A model generated the notes under the pieces. That model was not told where the DNA came from. It saw nothing but the letters and a program-made list of their open reading frames with translations, and ran no database searches. From Clostridiales bacterium (GTDB lineage Bacteria; Bacillota; Clostridia; Lachnospirales; Anaerotignaceae), in NCBI GenBank assembly GCA_019423725.1, contig JAHZAW010000045.1, positions 1 through 12,357 on the forward strand: a stretch of DNA of 12,357 nt, in the 5' to 3' direction. Both the position numbers and the translations under genes were made by a program. Below are positions 6,495 to 12,357 of the stretch, in pieces (the stretch's first letter is position 1; the number at the start of each line of letters is the position of its first letter).

Positions 6495-7007
6495 TTAATA
6501 ATTAAGAATAGTTTTTACATTGTATCCCTTAAGGAAATCCCTTCCCTTAAGGTCATCGAGTTCAATAAGGAAGCAGAGGGCGCTTACCTCGGCGCCAACG
6601 GACTCTACCAGATCGATCATGGCCTTAGCAGTACCGCCTGTAGCAAGAAGGTCATCGACTATAACTACTTTCTGGCCCTTCTGAACAGCGTCCACATGCA
6701 TTTCTATGGTAGCTGTGCCGTATTCAAGGGCATACTCTCTGCTGACGGTCTCAGCGGGAAGTTTGCCTTTTTTTCTGATGGGCACGAATCCCTTTCCTTT
6801 ATTATACGCAAGAGGCATACCGAATATAAATCCCCTGGACTCAGGCGCAACAATAACGTCATAATCAACATCGGCAAGACTTGCTTCTATCTCATCAACT
6901 GCCTGTCTCAGCGCCTCAGGGTTTTTGAGCAGAGTGGTTATATCCCTGAAAATTATTCCCTTTTCAGGAAAGTCCTTAATGCTTCTTATGGTATCTTTTA
7001 AATTCAT
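6495..7007 (-). CDS. apt: Adenine phosphoribosyltransferase
   Basis: Salvages adenine with PRPP to give AMP and pyrophosphate, in the cytoplasm. The PRPP-binding motif VVIVDDLLATGGTA is at residues 114-127. The N-terminal FPEKGIIFRDIT (13-24) and APESRGFIFG (54-63) are Apt hallmarks. Length is 170 residues, typical. The ATG at 7007 is preceded by GGGAGG with 7-nt spacing, so the longer frame from a TTG at 7022 is rejected. It lies 36 nt after recJ, so the two are probably one transcript. In B. subtilis the order is recJ-apt-relA, but here rplS follows in place of relA. Confidence 0.97.
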   Translation of the reverse strand: MNLKDTIRSIKDFPEKGIIFRDITTLLKNPEALRQAVDEIEASLADVDYDVIVAPESRGFIFGMPLAYNKGKGFVPIRKKGKLPAETVSREYALEYGTATIEMHVDAVQKGQKVVIVDDLLATGGTAKAMIDLVESVGAEVSALCFLIELDDLKGRDFLKGYNVKTILNY

Positions 7008-7043
7008 TGTTCTTCCTCCCAAAAAACGATATATATATTGATT

Positions 7044-8807
7044 TTACCACCTGAACGAACTTATATCAAGCTGAATACGTTCAAAACCGTTATATCTGTT
7101 TATTTTCGGCGTATATACTATATCTGTATGCACACCGGCGTCAAATCCTTTCAAAAGTCTCTGACAGTTTTCCTCGCCATACTTCTGTCTTATATCATCC
7201 AGAAGTTTATCGGCGTCACCGAACCATAGTCCTTCAGCCACGGCCGTCCCGTCATTTAACATGAGCTTTACTGCGTTCCTGTTTTTGCCCATGATGAATA
7301 ATTTCTCCACCTTAAGGTTTTTAGCCGCAAACACCGGTTTTCTGTTGCCCTTTCCGCAGGGCTCGATAAGTTGGAGCTCATCCACTGCCTGTCTGCTGAT
7401 GGCTGAAAATACCACGGCGGCATCTATTGTCACCCTTTTGAACCTTTCTGCGCCTTCGGGCCAGGGCGGCTCATTCATACGTCTTATGAATTCCTCCAGA
7501 TTGCTTTTTTTGAGGGTAAGTCCCGCTGCCATGGGATGTCCTCCGAACCTAGAAAGCAGGTCGCTGACTCCCAGTATCCTCTCGAATATATCAAAGCCTT
7601 CCACACTTCTGGCCGAGCCCTTTATATAGCCCTCCTCCTCGCTGTCCGTGAGCACTATGGTTGGCTTATAAAAAATATCCTTTATCCTTCCTGCGGCTAT
7701 GCCGGCCACGCTTTCGTGGCAGAGGGGATCATACTCTATTATGACATCATCGGAGGGCGGAGCCAGTTCGTATTTCTTCTTTATTATCTTCACCGCATCC
7801 TCGGTGGCTTTTTTTCTTTCTTCATTAAGATATATGAGCTCATCCAGTATCTTTTCCGCCTCGTCCCTGGAAGATGAAAACAGCAGTTTCATGACCAGCT
7901 GTGCCGTGGACATCCTTCCGCCGGCGTTTATGACAGGCCCTATGAAAAAGCCTACCCTTCCCACGGATATTTTTTCGCCTTCCTTAAGGCATCTGTCCAA
8001 AAGGGCCCTCATTCCAAAGTTCTTTGTATCCTCCAGTACCTTGAAACCTTCCTTTACTATTATCCTGTTTTCATCCGTAAGGTCCACTATATCACATACG
8101 GTGGCCACGGCAGCAAACTGCAGCAGTTCATGGAGCTCATCACCGCCTATGCCAAAGGCTCCATAAAGCATCTGGGCAGTCTTATAGGCAATGCCCGCTC
8201 CGCAAAGGAATTTGAACGGATAGGGGCAGTCGGCTCTTTTAGGGTCCACCACCGCATGGGCAGGGGGAAGGATATAGTTTATCTTTCCGTTTTCTTCCGT
8301 GTACTGCACCTCATGGTGGTCAGTAACTATTACCTTAAGTCCCTTTTCCACGGCTCTTTTTACCACATCAGCAGCAGCTATGCCGTTGTCGCATGTAAGG
8401 ATGGTGCTTATGCCGTCCCTCAGGGCATCATCCACTATCCTGTCGTTTATGCCGTATCCCTCGGATGTCCTGTCAGGCACATCATAATCGGCATATCCTC
8501 CGCATTTTTTTATGGCGCTCACCAGAATGAATCCGGACATACAGCCGTCCACATCATAGTCCTGGACGACCCTTATTTTACGGCCGTTTTTTATGTCATC
8601 AGCAAGTATGTCCAGGAGTTTTTCCATGTCCTTCATAAGGGCAGGGTCATGGAGGTCAGGCAGGCCGCCATGGAGGAATCTTTCAATATCCTCATCGGAT
8701 GTAATGTCTCTGTTCCTTATTATTTTGGCGGTGATGGGAGTTATCCCAAACCTTTTGGCCACCGCTGAGAAATCAGCCTTTTTATTGGCTAAAAACCATT
8801 TTTCCAT
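7044..8807 (-). CDS. recJ: Single-stranded-DNA exonuclease RecJ
   Basis: A 5'-to-3' single-strand DNA exonuclease of the DHH phosphoesterase family, acting in recombination and mismatch or base-excision repair. Metal-binding motifs in order are DYDVDG (residues 83-88), TCDNGI (138-143) and TDHHE (162-166). The DHHA1 region follows with CHESVAGIAAGRIKD (363-377) and RFGGHPMAAG (420-429), then a C-terminal OB-like segment. Length 587 is close to E. coli RecJ (577) and lacks the long C-terminal extension of B. subtilis RecJ. The first ATG at 8807 follows a GGTGAT-type weak ribosome binding site at short spacing. It leads into apt after 36 nt. No clear promoter was found in the AT-rich repeat upstream. 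Confidence 0.95.
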   Translation of the reverse strand: MEKWFLANKKADFSAVAKRFGITPITAKIIRNRDITSDEDIERFLHGGLPDLHDPALMKDMEKLLDILADDIKNGRKIRVVQDYDVDGCMSGFILVSAIKKCGGYADYDVPDRTSEGYGINDRIVDDALRDGISTILTCDNGIAAADVVKRAVEKGLKVIVTDHHEVQYTEENGKINYILPPAHAVVDPKRADCPYPFKFLCGAGIAYKTAQMLYGAFGIGGDELHELLQFAAVATVCDIVDLTDENRIIVKEGFKVLEDTKNFGMRALLDRCLKEGEKISVGRVGFFIGPVINAGGRMSTAQLVMKLLFSSSRDEAEKILDELIYLNEERKKATEDAVKIIKKKYELAPPSDDVIIEYDPLCHESVAGIAAGRIKDIFYKPTIVLTDSEEEGYIKGSARSVEGFDIFERILGVSDLLSRFGGHPMAAGLTLKKSNLEEFIRRMNEPPWPEGAERFKRVTIDAAVVFSAISRQAVDELQLIEPCGKGNRKPVFAAKNLKVEKLFIMGKNRNAVKLMLNDGTAVAEGLWFGDADKLLDDIRQKYGEENCQRLLKGFDAGVHTDIVYTPKINRYNGFERIQLDISSFRW

Positions 8808-8835
8808 AATATCACCAAAAAATCCAAGTACATTG

Positions 8836-8865
8836 ATATATCGATATATTAATATATGAATATAT
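8836..8865. repeat. Four AT-rich units with 8-bp period upstream of recJ
   Basis: ATATAT recurs at 8836, 8844, 8852 and 8860, separated by CG, TA and GA, an exact 8-bp period. The first two units form the 14-bp palindrome ATATATCGATATAT. It ends directly at the GC-rich hairpin at 8865-8883. It may contribute to the recJ promoter, but no pair of boxes stands out. Confidence 0.7.
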
Positions 8866-8883
8866 GCGGCCTTTCCGGCCGCA
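8865..8883. other. GC-rich hairpin upstream of recJ
   Basis: TGCGGCC / TTTCC / GGCCGCA is a perfect 7-bp stem. No T run follows on either strand, so it is not a standard terminator. It lies between the recJ start and the terminator of the upstream gene. Confidence 0.5.
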
Positions 8884-8901
8884 GGCCATACACAAAATTT
8901 A

Positions 8902-8929
8902 GGGCTGTTATGAAATCCAATAACAGCCC
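8902..8929 (-). terminator. Probable terminator after the FMN-binding gene
   Basis: On the minus strand, GGGCTGTTA / 10-nt loop / TAACAGCCC gives a 9-bp stem, extendable by one T-A pair, followed by TAAATTTTG. It starts 26 nt after the stop codon at 8956. The T run is interrupted, so efficiency is uncertain. Confidence 0.68.
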
Positions 8930-8955
8930 ATTAATTCTAAAATACCTTTATGTAA

Positions 8956-9369
8956 TTACTTATCCAGAGCATCCATCACCGCTAGTTTGATAACACGGCT
9001 GGAGTCAGTGGCGCCTGAAACATCATCCACCATAACGCTCTGATTTTCGACGATGCTGTCGATAATATTTTCTGCATCTTCACCCTTTTCAGTTTCAAAG
9101 GCCAGAAGGGATATTTTTTTGATCTCCTCACCTTTTACGATAACTTCGACCTTAGCATAAAGGGTCTCGAATGTATACTCGCCATCATATGTTCCGTCGG
9201 CAACGCCCTCAAGGGAAATTTCCTTAATGGGTATTTCCTGGACCATATCATATTTTTTACCGACACCCCTATAGAATGATATTCCAAAACCAACTCCGAA
9301 AAGGGTAACGCCCCAGATAATTATCAGTATACATTTTTTGAAAGCCAAGCTTTTGTAAAAACCAGCCAT
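8956..9369 (-). CDS. Membrane-anchored FMN-binding domain protein
   Basis: A 137-residue protein with one N-terminal membrane helix (residues about 12-33, preceded by lysines, so the rest should lie outside the cytoplasm). It carries a single small FMN-binding domain (PF04205 type): DGTYDGEY (58-65) and DDVSGAT (115-121). The latter fits the Dxx[ST]GA[TS] pattern at which ApbE attaches FMN to a threonine, here T121 (established for the family, inferred here). Relatives include the RnfG/NqrC electron-transfer subunits, but no rnf or nqr genes are adjacent. The ATG at 9369 follows GGGGGAG with 5-nt spacing. An upstream in-frame ATG at 9402 is rejected because it touches the TATAAT box. It is probably a single-gene transcript. 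Confidence 0.85.
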   Translation of the reverse strand: MAGFYKSLAFKKCILIIIWGVTLFGVGFGISFYRGVGKKYDMVQEIPIKEISLEGVADGTYDGEYTFETLYAKVEVIVKGEEIKKISLLAFETEKGEDAENIIDSIVENQSVMVDDVSGATDSSRVIKLAVMDALDK

Positions 9370-9402
9370 ATTTACTCCCCCAAGTATATCTTCTTTCGAC
9401 AT

Positions 9403-9431
9403 ATTATATCATTAATATTCATTCATTACAA
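9403..9431 (-). promoter_or_regulatory. Promoter of the FMN-binding protein gene
   Basis: On the minus strand, TTGTAA (9426-9431), a 17-bp spacer and a perfect TATAAT (9403-9408). The predicted transcript start near 9396 lies inside the longer reading frame and supports the inner start codon at 9369. Confidence 0.65.
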
Positions 9432-9814
9432 GAATATATTTGCCATATTATCTGACAATTGCGGTAATATGTCTGCTTTCAGCCATCGATTTTATTTAAT
9501 TTTACTGCAACTTTAAACATTTTTCAAAAACACCGGCGGGATATTTTTTAAAAAATACACATATTGGATGTTTTGAGCCTTTATAAAAGGGTGTTATTTC
9601 CATTTAAGGCGTCATATTTTATAAAATACCGTTCCTGCGGGCATAAAAATCATATAAAAGTTCAGCCAAGGTCCTGGATCCGCCTCCTTTTTACACAAAA
9701 ATATACATACCATACCCCTTTTATCCCGGCATTTTTAAACCTGTTGCCGAAAAAACAGCCGTCTCCAATTTACGTATAATTATTCATTTTTTACGTTTAT
9801 TTTCACAAAAGATA
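9432..9814. other. AT-rich intergenic region between divergent genes
   Basis: About 380 nt with no convincing gene. A 71-codon frame at 9564-9779 has no ribosome binding site and no recognisable protein features. Small AT-rich palindromes such as TATTTTTTAAAAAATA (9543-9558) and CCTTTATAAAAGG occur. No T-box motif, tRNA or strong hairpin with a T run was found. Confidence 0.6.
9774..9787. promoter_or_regulatory. Possible ArgR (arginine repressor) site upstream of argG
   Basis: GTATAATTATTCAT has a good right half (ATTCA type) and a weaker left half compared with the ARG box known from other bacteria. It lies about 28 bp upstream of the argG -35 box. Low confidence, because AT-rich DNA yields such matches by chance. 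Confidence 0.2.
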
Positions 9815-9843
9815 TTGATTTTTTAAAATTTTCAATGTATACT
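9815..9843 (+). promoter_or_regulatory. Promoter of argGH
   Basis: TTGATT (9815-9820), a 17-bp spacer and TATACT (9838-9843), placing the transcript start near 9850. GGAGG (9863-9867) follows, 10 nt before the argG ATG. Confidence 0.68.
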
Positions 9844-9877
9844 TCATTTATATTATTTTAATGGAGGCTTAATTATT

Positions 9878-11110
9878 ATGAAAGAAAAAATCGTACTCGC
9901 TTATTCAGGCGGACTTGACACATCTGTTATCATTCCCTGGCTTAAAGAAAACTATAATGACGCTGAAGTAATCGCTGTCTGCGGAAACGTAGGACAGGGC
10001 AAAGAGACTGAAGGTCTTGAGGAAAGAGCATTAAGAACAGGCGCAAGCAAACTTTACATAGAAGACCTTACAGAAGAATTCATCACAGAGGCTATTTTCC
10101 CCTGTGTAAAGGCAAATGCCGTATACGAAGGAAAATATCTTCTTGGAACATCCATGGCAAGACCCATAATCGCAAAGAGACTTGTAGAGATCGCCCGTAA
10201 GGAAGGCGCAACAGCCATCTGCCACGGCGCAACAGGAAAAGGAAACGACCAGGTACGTTTTGAGCTTACTATCAAAGCCCTTGCTCCTGACCTGAAGATC
10301 ATTGCTCCCTGGAGACTTGACACATGGAAGATGGATTCACGTGAAGCAGAGGTTAAATATCTTGAGGACAGAGGAATCCCCGCACCCGTTAAGGAAGGCG
10401 ACAGCTACAGCCGTGACAGAAACATCTGGCATCTGAGCCATGAAGGCCTTGAGCTTGAGGAACCTGCAAACGAGCTCAACTATGACCATCTTCTTCAGCT
10501 TGGCGTATCACCCGAGAAAGCGCCTGACAAAGATACATATGTAACTCTTGGATTTGAAAAGGGCATCTGCACAGAACTCAACGGCAAGAAAGTAGGCCCT
10601 GTTGAGCTTCTTACAGAGCTCAACAAGATCGGCGGAGAAAACGGCGTAGGCATTGCAGATATATGTGAAAACCGTGTAGTAGGAATGAAATCAAGGGGCG
10701 TATACGAGACACCCGGCGGAACTATCCTTATGTATGCACACAGAGAACTTGAATACCTTACACTGGACAAGAAGACACAGGCATTCAATGAAGTAGCAAG
10801 CAACAAATTCACAGAGCTCGTATACAGCGGCGAATGGTTCACACCTTTACGTGAGGCTCTTTCAGCATACTTTGACAAAGTAAACGAGACAACAACAGGT
10901 ACAGTTAAGCTCAAACTTTACAAAGGAAACATCATCCCCGCAGGAACAACATCACCCTACTCATTATACAATGAATCCATCGCAAGCTTCACAACAGGTG
11001 ATCTTTACGACCATAGGGATGCCAACGGATTCATCAATCTTTTCGGACTTCCCCTTAAGGTTCGTGCAATGATGATGCAGAATGTTGAGAAAAACAAGGA
11101 CAATAAGTAA
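9878..11110 (+). CDS. argG: Argininosuccinate synthase
   Basis: Joins citrulline and aspartate with ATP to argininosuccinate, the penultimate step of arginine synthesis, in the cytoplasm. The N-terminal ATP-pyrophosphatase loop YSGGLDTS is at residues 9-16. Further family segments are CHGATGKGNDQVRFE (near residue 115), APWRLD and EGDSYSRDRNIWHLSHEG (near residue 180). At 410 residues it has normal length. The ATG at 9878 is the first in the frame after GGAGG. Spacing of 10 nt is a little long but no better start exists. argH starts 46 nt downstream, so the two form an operon. Confidence 0.98.
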   Translation: MKEKIVLAYSGGLDTSVIIPWLKENYNDAEVIAVCGNVGQGKETEGLEERALRTGASKLYIEDLTEEFITEAIFPCVKANAVYEGKYLLGTSMARPIIAKRLVEIARKEGATAICHGATGKGNDQVRFELTIKALAPDLKIIAPWRLDTWKMDSREAEVKYLEDRGIPAPVKEGDSYSRDRNIWHLSHEGLELEEPANELNYDHLLQLGVSPEKAPDKDTYVTLGFEKGICTELNGKKVGPVELLTELNKIGGENGVGIADICENRVVGMKSRGVYETPGGTILMYAHRELEYLTLDKKTQAFNEVASNKFTELVYSGEWFTPLREALSAYFDKVNETTTGTVKLKLYKGNIIPAGTTSPYSLYNESIASFTTGDLYDHRDANGFINLFGLPLKVRAMMMQNVEKNKDNK

Positions 11111-11138
11111 TAAAGTAATAAGGTTATAAAGTTATAAA
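11107..11138. repeat. Degenerate 8-bp tandem repeat between argG and argH
   Basis: Four consecutive units, GTAATAAA, GTAATAAG, GTTATAAA, GTTATAAA, start at the argG stop codon and end 5 nt before the argH AAGGAG. There is no hairpin, so transcription should read through. It looks like a slippage-born spacer. Confidence 0.75.
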
Positions 11139-11156
11139 TAGTAAGGAGTTAAAGGT

Positions 11157-12357
11157 ATGAAGCTTTGGGGCGGACGTTTTACAAAATCAACTGACAGCTT
11201 TACGGATCATTTCCATTCGTCCATATCCTTCGATCAGAGGATGTATAAGGAAGACATCACCGGCAGCATAGCCCATGCGGCCATGCTTGGAAAGCAGGGT
11301 GTCATATCCAAAGAAGATTCCGAGCTTTTGCAGAAGACACTTAAGGAGCTTCTTAAGGACATCGAGGACGGCAAGGTGGAATTTGACGAAAAAGCCGAAG
11401 ATATACATATGAATATAGAAACGCTTCTTATCGAGCGTATCGGAGATGTGGGCAAGAGGCTCCACACCGGAAGGAGCAGGAACGACCAGGTAGCCCTTGA
11501 CATAAGGATGTACAACAAGGAGCAGATCGTGGACATAAAGAAGCTTCTTCTCGCTCTCATAGAGGAGCTCAACAAGATCGCCGAGGACAATATCAACACC
11601 ATAATGCCCGGCTACACCCATCTTCAGAGAGCACAGCCCGTCACACTGGCCCACCATGTACTTGCCTACTGTGAGATGTTCAAGAGGGACATTGACAGGC
11701 TCGATGACACATACAGGCGTACAAACGTAATGCCCCTTGGTTCAGGAGCGCTGGCAGGAACTACCTATCCCCTTGACCGTCAGGCCGTATGTGATGCCCT
11801 TGGTTTTGAGAGCATAACAAAGGACAGCATGGACGGAGTAAGCGACAGGGATTTCTGTATAGACCTTCTTTCAGCACTGTCAGTTATCATGATGCATTTA
11901 AGCCGTTTCTGTGAGGAGATAATACTCTGGAGCAGCCATGAATTCAAATTCGTGGAGCTGGACGATGCATACTCCACTGGTTCAAGCATCATGCCCCAGA
12001 AGAAAAACCCCGATATGGCAGAGCTCATAAGGGGCAAGACCGGCCGAGTATACGGCCATCTTATGGGAATGCTCACCATGATGAAGGGTCTTCCCCTGGC
12101 ATACAACAAGGATATGCAGGAGGATAAGGAAGCGGTATTTGACTCCATCGACACAGTAAAGATGTGTCTGCCCGTATTTACGAATATGATAAAGACAGCG
12201 GTATTCAACAAAAAGAATATGTATAATGCTGCAAAGGGCGGCTTCACCAATGCCACTGACGCTGCTGACTGGCTGGTCAAAAACGGTGTACCCTTCAGGG
12301 ATGCCCATGCCATACTGGGACAGCTGGTGCTTTACTGCATAAACAACAATAAGGCTC
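11157..12357 (+). CDS. argH: Argininosuccinate lyase, 3' end outside window
   Basis: Cleaves argininosuccinate to arginine and fumarate, the last step of arginine synthesis. I translated the frame by hand: ATG at 11157 gives MKLWGGRFTKSTDSF, the normal ArgH N-terminus, and it stays open for 400 codons to the window edge. Family landmarks are VGKRLHTGRSRNDQVALD (near residue 100), PGYTHLQRAQPVT (near residue 152) and the fumarase/lyase signature GSSIMPQKKNP at residues 275-285, whose serine loop holds the catalytic base. Most ArgH proteins are about 450-470 residues, so roughly the last 60 are missing. AAGGAG lies 8 nt before the start. It is cotranscribed with argG. Confidence 0.97.
   Translation, partial: MKLWGGRFTKSTDSFTDHFHSSISFDQRMYKEDITGSIAHAAMLGKQGVISKEDSELLQKTLKELLKDIEDGKVEFDEKAEDIHMNIETLLIERIGDVGKRLHTGRSRNDQVALDIRMYNKEQIVDIKKLLLALIEELNKIAEDNINTIMPGYTHLQRAQPVTLAHHVLAYCEMFKRDIDRLDDTYRRTNVMPLGSGALAGTTYPLDRQAVCDALGFESITKDSMDGVSDRDFCIDLLSALSVIMMHLSRFCEEIILWSSHEFKFVELDDAYSTGSSIMPQKKNPDMAELIRGKTGRVYGHLMGMLTMMKGLPLAYNKDMQEDKEAVFDSIDTVKMCLPVFTNMIKTAVFNKKNMYNAAKGGFTNATDAADWLVKNGVPFRDAHAILGQLVLYCINNNKA

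Noticed and set aside
9564..9779. 71-codon plus-strand frame in the intergenic gap
   Set aside because: No ribosome binding site, no recognisable features and base composition like the surrounding non-coding DNA.
9432..9877. T-box riboswitch before argG
   Set aside because: No GGTGG-containing T-box sequence and no terminator/antiterminator pair were found on the plus strand.
1..12357. CRISPR arrays, tRNA or rRNA genes, insertion sequences
   Set aside because: No regularly spaced palindromic repeats, cloverleaf-like sequences, transposase frames or terminal inverted repeats were recognised on reading through the window.

Overview
This window looks like chromosomal DNA from a low-to-moderate GC Firmicute of the class Clostridia. 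The support is a circularly permuted YlqF/RbgA GTPase beside rplS and a short type I signal peptidase, strong AGGAGG-type ribosome binding sites, S-layer homology (SLH) surface proteins, and TTGAtt/TAaAAT promoters. I cannot assign a genus from the sequence.

Layout. Positions 1-3840 hold two tandem minus-strand genes for secreted SLH-anchored surface proteins. The downstream copy is cut by the left window edge. The two share an almost identical signal peptide, linker and start of the SLH region, and a conserved upstream region and promoter. Their central, beta-helix-like segments do not resemble each other beyond general motif style. The promoter of the upstream copy (gene at 2063-3667) carries a run of nine G residues filling most of the -35/-10 spacer. 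The sister promoter has mixed sequence of equal length at that place. This is the classic layout of a phase-variable promoter and is the most interesting feature of the window.

Positions 3868-9431 hold minus-strand housekeeping genes. In transcription order (right to left) these are a small membrane-anchored FMN-binding protein, recJ, apt, rplS, lepB, a GNAT acetyltransferase and ylqF/rbgA. rplS has its own strong promoter and a roughly 120-nt leader that may be a ribosomal-protein autoregulatory element. An 11-bp terminator hairpin separates rplS from lepB, and another strong terminator follows ylqF. recJ-apt and rplS-lepB-ylqF are each familiar Firmicute gene neighbours, here joined end to end. 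Positions 9432-9814 are AT-rich non-coding DNA between divergent promoters.

Positions 9815-12357 carry the plus-strand arginine biosynthesis pair argG-argH (the last two steps, citrulline to arginine), driven by a good promoter. argH runs off the right edge. Several starts were moved inward from the longest reading frame because a ribosome binding site, promoter or terminator lies inside the longer version (ylqF, lepB, apt, FMN-binding protein).

No CRISPR array, tRNA, rRNA, insertion sequence or prophage gene was seen.
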